From: Arthrobacter woluwensis
Lineage (GTDB): Bacteria > Actinomycetota > Actinomycetes > Actinomycetales > Micrococcaceae
Assembly (NCBI RefSeq): GCF_900105345.1
Contig: NZ_FNSN01000004.1
Location: forward strand, 124,001-188,000
Direction of reading: 5' to 3'
DNA: 64,000 bases
This document shows, piece after piece, positions 43,985 through 54,749 of this stretch. Under the pieces are notes generated by a model. The model searched no databases, was not told where the DNA came from, and saw nothing but the letters and a program-made list of their open reading frames with translations. Position 1 is the stretch's first letter. Each line of letters starts with the position of its first letter. The translations under genes and the position numbers were made by a program.

Positions 43985-45157
43985 TCAGTGGATCGCTGAG
44001 ACCCCGGTGATCTCGCGACCCACGATCAGGGTGTTGACCTCGTAACTGCCCTCATAGGTGTAGATCGCCTCCGCATCGGCGAAGACCTTGGCGGCACCAT
44101 AACCGGTGACGATCCCATTGCCGCCCAGCACGGCACGGGCGTGGGCGACGGACTCCCTCATGGCGGTGGTGACGTGGGCCTTCGCGAGCGCCACCTGGGG
44201 CATGCCCGCGAGGCCCTGCTGGTCGAGCTGGGCGATGCGCGTCATCATGGTGGCGCCGGAGACGGCGTTGCCGAGGATCTTCACCAGGCGGTCCTGCACC
44301 ATCTGGAACGAGGCGATCGGCTTGCCGAACTGCTCGCGGCGGATCGCGTAGGAACGGGCGACGTCGAAGGCGGCGAGCTGCTGCCCCACGGCCTGCCACG
44401 CGACGAGCACACGGGAGCCGCGGAGGAGTTCGTTGGTGTCGGCGAAGCTGGAGATCCCGGCGAATCGGTCGGCTTCGCTCACCCGGACGTCCCGCAGCTC
44501 GATGTCCGCATTCTGCACCGTCCGGAGGGCCGTCTTGCCCTCGATCCGGGTCCGGGTCAGCCCCGGGAGGTCCCCGGCCACGATGAATCCCCGGATCGCC
44601 CCCTCCGCTCCGGGCGTCCGGTCCCGCGCCCAGAGCAGCATGTGGTCGCAGAAGGTGCCGTTGCCGATCCAGCGCTTGGAGCCGTTCAGCACCCATTCGT
44701 CACCGTGCCGGACCGCCGTGGTGGACAGGCCGCGGGCGATGTCCGAGCCGTGCTCCGGTTCCGTGAGCGCGAAGGCGCCGGTGGTGCGGAGGGAGGCGGC
44801 GTCGTCGAGCAGCCGGTCCTTCTGATCCTGCGAGCCGAAACGGTGCAGGGACTCGACGAAGAGGTCGTGGTGGACCATGAAGAACGTGCCGAGGGAGACG
44901 TCCGCCCGGCTCAGCTCCGCGATGAGCAGCCCCATGAAGAGGTGGCTGTACCCGCGGCGCGTCGGGGTGTTGATCTCCAGGGAGGCGAGTTTGGGCAGGA
45001 GTTCGAACGGGAACTCGGCGGCATCCCACCAGGCGGCCGCGTGAGGCTTCACCTCGGCGTCCAGGAAGTCGCGCACTTCCGCGAGCTTGGCCCGCTCCTT
45101 GCCGCTCAGAAGGTCTTCGACGCCGTAGAAATCGGCGGTGGGCAGTTCCGGGGTCAT
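43985..45157 (-). CDS. acyl-CoA dehydrogenase (glutaryl-CoA dehydrogenase-like)
   Basis: 390 residues from ATG 45157. FAD/acyl-CoA dehydrogenase signatures: TGAFALTEPEHGSDIARG, WVLNGSKRWIGNG, QFGKPIASFQMVQDRLV and RAVLGGNGIVTGYG. The C-terminal YTYEGSYEVNTLIVGREITG holds the catalytic Glu at the position used by glutaryl-CoA dehydrogenase (YEG). It oxidises acyl-CoA to enoyl-CoA with FAD and perhaps decarboxylates; exact substrate uncertain. Monocistronic, with a dyad upstream at 45278-45293. Confidence 0.9.
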   Translation of the reverse strand: MTPELPTADFYGVEDLLSGKERAKLAEVRDFLDAEVKPHAAAWWDAAEFPFELLPKLASLEINTPTRRGYSHLFMGLLIAELSRADVSLGTFFMVHHDLFVESLHRFGSQDQKDRLLDDAASLRTTGAFALTEPEHGSDIARGLSTTAVRHGDEWVLNGSKRWIGNGTFCDHMLLWARDRTPGAEGAIRGFIVAGDLPGLTRTRIEGKTALRTVQNADIELRDVRVSEADRFAGISSFADTNELLRGSRVLVAWQAVGQQLAAFDVARSYAIRREQFGKPIASFQMVQDRLVKILGNAVSGATMMTRIAQLDQQGLAGMPQVALAKAHVTTAMRESVAHARAVLGGNGIVTGYGAAKVFADAEAIYTYEGSYEVNTLIVGREITGVSAIH

Positions 45158-45277
45158 GGGACAGCCTTCCCGACGCCCCGTGGTCGACAGGGCGCCTGTG
45201 CCGGTGCCGGAGACCTGATGCGGGTCCGGCATGCTGGTGATCAACCGCATCGACGTCTGGCCGGATGAGGCCATTGC

Positions 45278-45293
45278 GTTAATGCATGTTAAC
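45278..45293. promoter_or_regulatory. dyad GTTAA-N6-TTAAC between acyl-CoA dehydrogenase and GH76 genes
   Basis: A 5-bp inverted repeat with a TGCATG spacer in an AT-rich patch of the 209-nt divergent gap. It could be an operator for either gene; no adjacent regulator gene is present. Confidence 0.35.
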
Positions 45294-45366
45294 TACATCA
45301 CATTCCTGCCCGGGTATGGAACGGCCGGGACAGGGCCGTCGACGAGGCAGCCGCTAGGCTCAGCTC

Positions 45367-46428
45367 ATGGACGCACAGCACCGGGCCGCGGAGGCGGCCC
45401 GCTCGGTCATCGCCCGCCACGGCCGCCGTCTCGCGGGCCTCCCCGGAACCCACCTGGGGAGGGTCAAGGCGCCCAGCCGCGCCTTCAGTGAACTCGGCGT
45501 CTGGCACTACTGGTGGCAGGCGCATTACGTCGACGCCCTCGTGGACGCCGCGCTGCGCGAAGAGGATCCGGACGGCCGGAAAGCGGCCCTCGCCCGGCGC
45601 GTCATCCGGTCCATCCGCCTGCACAACGTCTTCCGCTACGTGAACTCCTTCACCGACGACATGGCGTGGCTCGCCCTGGCGGCCCAGCGGCTCCAGGCCC
45701 TCGACCCCGGAGCGCGTCACGCCCGCGGCCTCGACGCCCTGCAGCGGACCCTCAACCGCCAGCTCGTGCTCGCCAGCACGGCCGAGCTGGGCGGCGGCAG
45801 CTTCTGGAGCAAGGCCCGGGATTTCAAGAACACCCCGGCCACGGCCCCGGTGTCCCTGTACTTCGCCCGCAGCGGGGACACCGTCCGCGCCAGGGCTCTC
45901 GTCGACTGGCTCCGGGAACGCCTGCTGGACCCGGACACGGGCCTCTTCCTCGACGGCATCCACCTCCAGCCCGACGGCAGCACCACGGTGGCCCGCGAGG
46001 TCTACTCCTACAATCAGGGGCCGGTGCTGGGGTCCTACCTGACACTCGGCGCCGCGGATGACCTGCGGCACGCGGAGGAGCTGATCCAGGCCGTGTCCGA
46101 CCGGCTCACCCACCCCGGCGGAGCCCTGCAGACGCACGGCCCCGGCGACGGAGCCCTCTTCACGGGAATCCTCGCGCGCTACCTCGCCCTTGCTGCCCGG
46201 GACGACCGGCTGGCGCCCACGGCGCGGGAGACGGCGGCCGCACTCGTCACGACGACGGCGGACGCGTTCTGGGCGGGCCGGCAGGAGTCCGCGGACGGCT
46301 GGGTCTTCCCGCGAGAGACGACGGGCGGCCACGACCCCGCCCTGCTGGGTGGCACGGTGGAGTTCGCCGCCCAGCTTCAGGCGTGGATGACCCTCGAAGC
46401 CGCCGCGACTCTCATGCCCGCTCGGTAG
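45367..46428 (+). CDS. glycoside hydrolase family 76-like protein
   Basis: 353 residues from ATG 45367. GH76 (alpha/alpha)6-barrel features: the paired catalytic Asp in SFTDDMAWLALA, GVWHYWWQAHYVDAL, GGGSFWSK and YSYNQGPVLGSYL. GH76 enzymes are alpha-1,6-mannanases. No signal peptide is present, so a cytoplasmic role on oligosaccharides is implied, unusual for this family but common in actinobacteria. Its 3' end overlaps the convergent PAP2 gene by 17 nt. Confidence 0.9.
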   Translation: MDAQHRAAEAARSVIARHGRRLAGLPGTHLGRVKAPSRAFSELGVWHYWWQAHYVDALVDAALREEDPDGRKAALARRVIRSIRLHNVFRYVNSFTDDMAWLALAAQRLQALDPGARHARGLDALQRTLNRQLVLASTAELGGGSFWSKARDFKNTPATAPVSLYFARSGDTVRARALVDWLRERLLDPDTGLFLDGIHLQPDGSTTVAREVYSYNQGPVLGSYLTLGAADDLRHAEELIQAVSDRLTHPGGALQTHGPGDGALFTGILARYLALAARDDRLAPTARETAAALVTTTADAFWAGRQESADGWVFPRETTGGHDPALLGGTVEFAAQLQAWMTLEAAATLMPAR

Positions 46429-47200
46429 GCCCGTCCGCGAGGTCACCCTCCGGACGCACGGCGGGCTGCCCGGACGGTCCTTTCGCACCGACCGCACCGT
46501 CTGCCTCCGTCGTCGCCACCGGTCTCCTGCTGAGCAGCAGGTCCCCCACCATGACGGCGGCGATGAACACGAGCGAGAGGCCCGCGGACGCGAGCACGTC
46601 CGTGAGCCAGTGATAGCCGAGATAGAGACGGGTGAACGCCACCAGGGCCGTGAAGGCGACGGCGAGCACCGCGCCGAGGGCGAAGGCGTTCCGGCGGGCG
46701 GAGTGGGCCGCCAGGAGATATGCGAGGGACCCGGCGAAGACCGCCGTCCCCAGGGTGTGGCCCGAGGGGAACGAATACGACTGGTCGATGGCGAGCATCA
46801 TCTGGACCGGGTCGGGCCGGGCCCGGCTCAGCTCGTGCTTGATGAGCGTCGACGCCAGCACCGCGAGACCCATCGCACCCATCAGCAGGACCGGACGGCG
46901 CCACTCCCGGGACACGATCATCCACCCGAACCCGGCGATCGCCGTGATGACGGTCATCCAGCTCGGTCCGGTCAGCGTGGTGATGAACGCCAGGATCGCC
47001 GTGGCCACGGGGGTCCTGAGAGAGATCGCCCAGTCGTGCACGGGCTGATCAGCGGCGCCCACCCCGAAGTTGCCCAGGAAGCTGAACATCATCAGCACGA
47101 ACCATCCCGCGCCCACCACGACGAAGGCCGCTGCGAGCCACCGGACCCGTTCGGGACGGACCGTCAGGGGCGGGCTGGGGCGCAGGCGGGGCGTGGTCAT
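46412..47200 (-). CDS. PAP2-family phosphatase
   Basis: 262 residues. Six helices with the three PAP2 motifs: KHELSRARP, SFPSGHT and RLYLGYHWLTDV. It likely dephosphorylates undecaprenyl pyrophosphate or lipid phosphates at the membrane. A hydrophilic tail of about 35 residues follows the last helix. ATG 47200 lacks a strong SD. Confidence 0.92.
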   Translation of the reverse strand: MTTPRLRPSPPLTVRPERVRWLAAAFVVVGAGWFVLMMFSFLGNFGVGAADQPVHDWAISLRTPVATAILAFITTLTGPSWMTVITAIAGFGWMIVSREWRRPVLLMGAMGLAVLASTLIKHELSRARPDPVQMMLAIDQSYSFPSGHTLGTAVFAGSLAYLLAAHSARRNAFALGAVLAVAFTALVAFTRLYLGYHWLTDVLASAGLSLVFIAAVMVGDLLLSRRPVATTEADGAVGAKGPSGQPAVRPEGDLADGPTERA

Positions 47201-47289
47201 CGGATCAATCTAGCGAGCCCACCTTGGGGAATCCCCGGAACGCCGGCCGCACGGGTGACCCGGCGTCCCCTCGGCCGCCTCCCTTCCGC

Positions 47290-48135
47290 TCAGCGCAGCC
47301 GGGGCGGCACGTTCCCCGCGGACCGTGCCCGCTCCCCTGCCGCCCGGGTCTGGGCCGGAGTCTCCCCGATCACCTTCCGGTAACTGCGGCTGAAATGCGC
47401 CTGGTCGGAGAAGCCGAGCCGGTGCGCCAGGTCCGGCAGGGAGGCCGTGGCATCGCCGTACAGCACCGTGGCCGCCTCCTGCAGGCGGCGGCAGTCGATG
47501 AGCCACTTCGGGGTCACCCCCACGTGCTCCTTGACCAGCCGGTCCAGCGACCGGACCGGGAGCCCTGCGGCGCGGGCGAGCTCGTCGACCCGGAGCATGT
47601 CCGGGTCCTCCTCCGCCAGGCGGCACACCTCATTGCAGAGCCGCATCCGCTCGTCGACGCGTGCCGCGAACGGGGCTAGCCACTCCGCGAGCGCCGCGTG
47701 CAGCGGGGCCGGGCCGGCGTCGTCGCCCTCCATCACGGCGCGGACCGCGGCGACCGGCGCGCCGTGAAGGGGCACCACCCGGCCCACGAGCGCAGCCGGC
47801 GGCCCGGCGCTCGAGAGTTCGGCGCTGACGGCTTCGGCGCTGAACAGCCTCGTGACGGCGGGGCGGAGCAGCAGGCCCAGCGCCCAGGACTCGCCGTCGA
47901 GATCCCGCGTGGCGACCGCCGTGCCGAGACCGGACAGCACCGCGCCGTCCGGCCCGAAGACCACGTTCGACGCCGGGTAGCTCAGCACGCGCTGCCGCTG
48001 GACGGCGCCGTCGGGCAGGGACCACCGGACGCGCCAGAGATGCCGCACCACGTCCTCCGTGCCGGCCGGCGGAGCGAAGCGGTCCAGGCGGACGCCGGCC
48101 GCGCCGGGGTTGAGGTGTCCTTTGGAAGAGATCAC
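47290..48135 (-). CDS. AraC-family transcriptional regulator
   Basis: 281 residues from GTG 48135 (weak gggat); the upstream frame to 48291 runs through the divergent promoter and is rejected. The N-terminal sensor (about 10-160) has RHLWRVRWSLP and PASNVVFGP, like the DUF6597-type sensor of AraC regulators. The C-terminal double helix-turn-helix has VDELARAAGLPVRSLDRLVKEHVG and LPDLAHRLGFSDQAHFSRSYRKVIGETP. It is divergent from the exporter at 48278. Confidence 0.9.
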   Translation of the reverse strand: MISSKGHLNPGAAGVRLDRFAPPAGTEDVVRHLWRVRWSLPDGAVQRQRVLSYPASNVVFGPDGAVLSGLGTAVATRDLDGESWALGLLLRPAVTRLFSAEAVSAELSSAGPPAALVGRVVPLHGAPVAAVRAVMEGDDAGPAPLHAALAEWLAPFAARVDERMRLCNEVCRLAEEDPDMLRVDELARAAGLPVRSLDRLVKEHVGVTPKWLIDCRRLQEAATVLYGDATASLPDLAHRLGFSDQAHFSRSYRKVIGETPAQTRAAGERARSAGNVPPRLR

Positions 48136-48182
48136 GATCCCATTCTGCCCGTGTCGGGGATCACAGACCCTTGCCGGAATTA

Positions 48183-48214
48183 TTGCAGAGTATGTAAAGT
48201 TGCAGAGTCTGCAA
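48183..48214. promoter_or_regulatory. tandem operators between AraC and exporter genes
   Basis: TTGCAGA-G-TCTGCAA (48200-48214) is a perfect dyad; an imperfect copy TTGCAGA-G-TATGTAA lies 17 bp to the left (48183-48197). The spacing places both on about the same side after 1.6 turns. The candidate ligand is the TetR at 50413, or the AraC protein. Confidence 0.75.
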
Positions 48215-48277
48215 ACTTGTCGCCGAATCCGGCACACTCTTCCCCAGAACCCTTCACTGAAAGTCCTGGTCTCTTTC

Positions 48278-50335
48278 ATGTCCACAAGCACTGCTCACGC
48301 AGCATCTGCCGAGGCCCAGCAACCCGGCTCAGGCAATCCCGTCATGACGCATCGCCAGATCCTTCTGGTCATCTACGCGCTCATGGCCGGAATGTTCCTC
48401 TCCTCCCTGGACCAGACGATCGTCGGCACGGCCATCCGCACCATCGGCGATGACCTCCACGGGCTGGACCAGCAGGCCTGGGTGACCACGGCCTACCTGA
48501 TCACCTCGACCATTTCGACGCCGATCTACGGCAAGCTCTCGGACATCTTCGGCCGCCGCCCGCTCTACCTCTTCGGCCTGGGCGTCTTCCTGGTCGGCTC
48601 ACTCCTCTCCTCGTTCTCGGACTCCATGCTCATGCTGGCCGCCTTCCGCGGCTTCCAGGGCATCGGCGCCGGCGCCCTCATGTCCATTCCGCTGGCCATC
48701 ATGGGCGACATCCTGGCTCCCCGGGAGCGTGCCAAGTACCAGGGCTACTTCCTGGCCGTCTTCGCCGTCTCCTCCGTGGTCGGCCCGCTGATCGGCGGCG
48801 TGTTCGCCGACGCCGACCAGATCCTGTGGATCGCCGGCTGGCGCTGGGTCTTCCTCATCAACGTTCCGATCGGCCTCGCGGCCCTCGCCATGGTGCTCGC
48901 TTTCCTGCACCTGCCCAAGTTCCACGAGCACGGCAAGGTCAGGATCGACTGGTGGGGCGCGACGGCGGTCATCGTCACCCTCGTCCCGCTCCTCCTGGTG
49001 GCCGAACAGGGCCGCGAATGGGGCTGGGGCTCCGCGGGCTCCATCGCCTGCTACGTGATCGGCGCCGTGGGTCTCGCGGCCTTCATCATCATCGAATCGA
49101 TCATGAAATCGGACGCCATCATCCCGCTGCGGCTCTTCCGCTCCGGCACGTTCTCCATGGCCACGGTGCTCGGCTTCCTGGTGGGCTTCGCGATGTTCGG
49201 CGCCATGCTGACCCTCCCGCTGTACCTGCAGCTGGTCACGGGCCTGACGCCCACCGAGTCCGGCTTCGCCACGCTGCCCATGGTCGCGGGCCTCATGATC
49301 GCCTCGATCGTGTCCGGTCAGCTGATCGCGAAGACCGGCAAGTACCGGATCTTCCCGATCACCGGCACATTCGCCACCGCGTGCGGCTACCTGGTGCTGA
49401 CGTTCATGACCATCGACAAGCCGCTCTGGTTCCTCATGATCGGCATGTTCCTGATCGGTCTCGGCCTCGGCCAGCTCATGCAGACCCTGACGCTCGCCTC
49501 GCAGAACTCGGTGGAGCCCCGCGACATGGGTGTGGCGACCAGCTCGTCCACCTTCTTCCGCCAGATCGGCGGCACCTTGGGCACCGCGGTGCTGCTCTCC
49601 GTGCTGTTCGCCGTGATGCCGAACAACATCACCACGGCCATGCAGAACGAGAACGATCTGAAGGCCTCCCTGGACGCCGCCCTCACGCCGTCCGTGGCGA
49701 GCGCCCCGGCGAACAAGGGCGTCATGGATCAGCTGTGGAACCCGATCGTGAACCCGGTCAAGGACGAGCTCCAGAAGGGCCTCGACCAGGGCACGGCCGC
49801 CGCAAAGAAGGCCGCGGACGACGCGGTGACCCGGCAGGTCACCGCCGCCGTCCAGGCCAAGGTCACGGCGGGTCAGCTTCCCGCGGAAGCAGCCCAGAGC
49901 ATCATCGATCAGCAGGTCGCCGCCGCGAAGCCGGCCGCCGAGCAGAAGGCCCTGGAGGCCGCCGCACGGCAGGCGAACGCCGCCGTCGTGAACGGGAGGC
50001 TCGCCATCGACTTCAGTGACGCCGGTCAGCGTCAGGCCGTGGTGGACAAGCTCGCGCCGACCATGATCGATAAGCTGAAGGAACAGAAGTCGGAGAATGG
50101 CGGCAGCGCGTCGACCTCGGACACCTCGTACCTCAAGGGTGCCGATCCGCGCCTGACCCGTCAGTTCATGACCGGGTTCAACACCTCGGCGGTCAGCATC
50201 TACTGGGTGGGCCTGGGCGTGATCGTCCTGGCGTTCATCCTCAGCTGGTTCTTCAAGGTGCCGCCGCTGCGCCAGCGTTCGGCTCTGCAGGAACAGGCCG
50301 ATAAGAACACGGCCGCCCAGCTCGCCGAGAGCTGA
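48278..50335 (+). CDS. DHA2-family (EmrB/QacA-type) multidrug exporter with an extended hydrophilic insert
   Basis: 685 residues from ATG 48278 with only a weak SD. Fourteen helices, with motif A GKLSDIFGRRPLYLFG, motif C-like region in helix 5 and LDQTIVGTAIRTI in helix 1, as in DHA2 drug exporters. Between the last two helices (about residues 455-630) lies a hydrophilic Ala/Gln/Lys-rich, coiled-coil-like segment (DQGTAAAKKAADDAVTRQV, AAAKPAAEQKALEAAARQA). Exports drugs or toxic metabolites by proton antiport. Followed by a TetR gene in the same direction. Confidence 0.92.
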   Translation: MSTSTAHAASAEAQQPGSGNPVMTHRQILLVIYALMAGMFLSSLDQTIVGTAIRTIGDDLHGLDQQAWVTTAYLITSTISTPIYGKLSDIFGRRPLYLFGLGVFLVGSLLSSFSDSMLMLAAFRGFQGIGAGALMSIPLAIMGDILAPRERAKYQGYFLAVFAVSSVVGPLIGGVFADADQILWIAGWRWVFLINVPIGLAALAMVLAFLHLPKFHEHGKVRIDWWGATAVIVTLVPLLLVAEQGREWGWGSAGSIACYVIGAVGLAAFIIIESIMKSDAIIPLRLFRSGTFSMATVLGFLVGFAMFGAMLTLPLYLQLVTGLTPTESGFATLPMVAGLMIASIVSGQLIAKTGKYRIFPITGTFATACGYLVLTFMTIDKPLWFLMIGMFLIGLGLGQLMQTLTLASQNSVEPRDMGVATSSSTFFRQIGGTLGTAVLLSVLFAVMPNNITTAMQNENDLKASLDAALTPSVASAPANKGVMDQLWNPIVNPVKDELQKGLDQGTAAAKKAADDAVTRQVTAAVQAKVTAGQLPAEAAQSIIDQQVAAAKPAAEQKALEAAARQANAAVVNGRLAIDFSDAGQRQAVVDKLAPTMIDKLKEQKSENGGSASTSDTSYLKGADPRLTRQFMTGFNTSAVSIYWVGLGVIVLAFILSWFFKVPPLRQRSALQEQADKNTAAQLAES

Positions 50336-50354
50336 GCGGCTCCAGGACTGAACC

Positions 50355-50390
50355 GTGATCCGGCCCCGGCACCTCCCGGGGCCGGATCAC
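50355..50390 (+). terminator. 15-bp hairpin between exporter and TetR genes
   Basis: gtgatccggccccgg (50355-50369) pairs exactly with ccggggccggatcac (50376-50390). It lies in the 77-nt gap and may attenuate read-through into the TetR gene; no T-tract. Confidence 0.65.
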
Positions 50391-50412
50391 GGGCAGACCG
50401 GAGGAAGCATCC

Positions 50413-51006
50413 ATGACCCCCATGACGTCCGAAACAGACGCAGTCCACGGTTCCCTGCGGGAACGCAAGAAGCAGCAGACCCGGCAGGCGATCCATGATG
50501 CCGCACGGGCACTGGTGCTCGAAGAGGGACTGGCGCAGGTGACGATCGCGGACATCTGTGCCCGGGCCGGGATCTCGGAACGGACCTTCTTCAACTACTT
50601 CCCGTCCAAGGCGGCAGCGTCCCTGGGACTGCCGAGCAACCCGCTCTCCGAGGCCCGCGCGCACCTGTTCCTGGACAGCGAAGGGCCGATCATCGATGAC
50701 CTCTGCCACCTCATCGGCAGTCTCTCCAGCGGACCGGACAGCGTCCCGCGTCTGAAGAAGCTCGTGGACAACGAGCCCGAGCTCATGGCCGCCGTGCACC
50801 ACTGGATGTCCGGACTGCGGGCCGAGATCATCGCCCTGGCCGAGCAGAAGACCACCCCGCTGCGGGCCCGCGCCGCCACCTCCCTGGTGTTCGCCGCGCT
50901 CTTCCTGCATTCGGACAGCAGCCATGCCGGGATCGAGGACCGGCCGTCCGCCGAGGACCTCCAAGCCATGATCAAGGTCCTGGCCGAGGTGGCGCAGGGG
51001 CACTGA
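50413..51006 (+). CDS. TetR-family regulator of the exporter
   Basis: 197 residues from ATG 50413 (ggaggaag SD). Helix-turn-helix VTIADICARAGISERTFFNYFPSKAAA at about 37-63. The C-terminal ligand domain is of the AcrR type. Position after the exporter and the TTGCAGA dyads upstream of the exporter suggest it represses that gene and itself. Confidence 0.9.
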   Translation: MTPMTSETDAVHGSLRERKKQQTRQAIHDAARALVLEEGLAQVTIADICARAGISERTFFNYFPSKAAASLGLPSNPLSEARAHLFLDSEGPIIDDLCHLIGSLSSGPDSVPRLKKLVDNEPELMAAVHHWMSGLRAEIIALAEQKTTPLRARAATSLVFAALFLHSDSSHAGIEDRPSAEDLQAMIKVLAEVAQGH

Positions 51007-51074
51007 GCCCCGGGGCCCTGCCCGTGGCCGATTTCTTCAAGACGCAGCCCAGTGCCGCGCGTCAGAGTGGTGTC

Positions 51075-51590
51075 ATGAGCGAAACACCAGCACAGGATCA
51101 GCCCACCGCGCCCGCCACCGGCGAGTTCACCACCGACGGCCTTCCGCACGGCCGGACGTCCATCACGCCCCACGTCGTGGTCTCGCCGGCCACCGCGGCC
51201 CTGGAGTTCTACCGCGACGTGTTCGGCGCCGTCGTCGTCTCCGACACGCGCATGGGCGACGCGATCGGCGAGGCCGAGCTGCGGTTCGCCTCCGGGAGCA
51301 TCACCATCGGCGACCCCCTGCCCGAATTCGGCCTCGTGGCGCCCCAGCCGGGCGGGATCAGCATGTCCCTGGCGATCTACGTGCCCGATGTGGACGCCGT
51401 CACCGCGAAGGCCGAGGCCGCCGGGGCCACGATCCGCGAAGCGCCCGCGAACTTCGTCTCAGGCGACCGGTACGCCTCCATCCTCGATCCGTTCGGCGTC
51501 CGCTGGGCCGTGATGACGCGCGTCGAGGACCTGTCCCCGGAGGAGAGCAAGCGGCGCGTGAACGAGTGGGCCGCCGGCTTCGCGGGCTGA
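51075..51590 (+). CDS. VOC/PhnB-like glyoxalase-fold protein
   Basis: 171 residues from ATG 51075. PhnB-type pattern: SITPHVVVSPATAALEFYRDVFGA, ELRFASGSITIGD, LAIYVPDVDAVTAKAEAAGATI and DPFGVRWAV. A cytoplasmic VOC-fold dimer of unknown substrate; the C-terminal SPEESKRRVNEWAAGF is a typical trailing helix. Confidence 0.88.
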   Translation: MSETPAQDQPTAPATGEFTTDGLPHGRTSITPHVVVSPATAALEFYRDVFGAVVVSDTRMGDAIGEAELRFASGSITIGDPLPEFGLVAPQPGGISMSLAIYVPDVDAVTAKAEAAGATIREAPANFVSGDRYASILDPFGVRWAVMTRVEDLSPEESKRRVNEWAAGFAG

Positions 51591-51617
51591 GGCCCGCCCG
51601 CCGGTCATAATGGGTTC

Positions 51618-52160
51618 ATGAGCGTACGCACCCCGGACCCCTACCCCGGCTGGCTGTCCGATGAGGACCTTTACGAGGCCAGGAACCGCCTCCCCATGGT
51701 CTACGTGGAGGCGGTTCCCGTGCGGCTGGATCCGCTCGGACTCGTGATCGAGGTCGGCTCCCTCCTCCAGGGCGACGCCGAAGGCAACATGGTGCGTTCC
51801 CTGGTGTCCGGGCGCGTCCTGTACCGCGAGACCATCCGCGCCGCGCTGCTGCGCCACCTCGAGAAGGACCTGGGCGCCCTCGCGCTGCCGCAGCTCCCGC
51901 CGAGCCCGGTGCCGTTCACCGTGGCGGAGTACTTCCCCGCGCCGTCCCACACGGGTTTCACCGACGACCGGCAGCACGCCGTCTCGCTCGTCTATCTGGT
52001 GCCCGTCACCGGAGAATGCAGCCCGCGCCAGGACGCCCTGGAACTGACCTGGATGTCGCCGGATGAAGTGCTCAGCCCCGCGGTCCAGCAGGAGTTCGAC
52101 GGCGGCCGCGGACAGCTGGTGCGGCAGGCTCTGGCGTTCTCCGGGATCGCGGCCTTCTAG
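51618..52160 (+). CDS. Nudix-fold protein (DUF4916-like)
   Basis: 180 residues from ATG 51618. Actinobacterial DUF4916 features: PGWLSDEDLYEARNRLPMVYVEAVPVRL at the start and TFVALVYLVPV-like HAVSLVYLVPVTGE later. A canonical Nudix box (GX5EX7REUXEEXGU) is not visible; LVSGRVLYRETIRAALLRHL occupies its place. It may therefore be a catalytically altered Nudix protein. Confidence 0.8.
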   Translation: MSVRTPDPYPGWLSDEDLYEARNRLPMVYVEAVPVRLDPLGLVIEVGSLLQGDAEGNMVRSLVSGRVLYRETIRAALLRHLEKDLGALALPQLPPSPVPFTVAEYFPAPSHTGFTDDRQHAVSLVYLVPVTGECSPRQDALELTWMSPDEVLSPAVQQEFDGGRGQLVRQALAFSGIAAF

Positions 52161-52273
52161 GCTGCTTTCCGGCCGGTCGGGCGCCCCGGCGTGTCCTCCC
52201 TCCCGCCGAATTGTCAGGCGCGGTTTGTAGACTGTGCGGCGAACTGGACCGGACACCGGGAGGTAACCCACTG

Positions 52274-54602
<2,329 letters not shown>

Positions 54603-54639
54603 CGGCGTCCTCTCCCCCACCCCGCAGCGTGCGGAGACG

Positions 54640-54717
54640 ACGACGGCGCGCGGCCGCCCGGCCGCCGTTGGACCGTGGGGGGGATGGTCCGCTCAGCCGG
54701 GTGCCGCGCGCCGTCGT
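54640..54717. terminator. long hairpin between convergent tgt and MHS transporter genes
   Basis: acgacggcgcgcgg (54640-54653) pairs exactly with ccgcgcgccgtcgt (54704-54717), with an inner ggccgcc/ggccgcc-type stem. Probably a bidirectional terminator; no T-tract. Confidence 0.65.
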
Positions 54718-54749
54718 ACGCTAGACGCCGCGTGGGGGGATTCGCAGCG

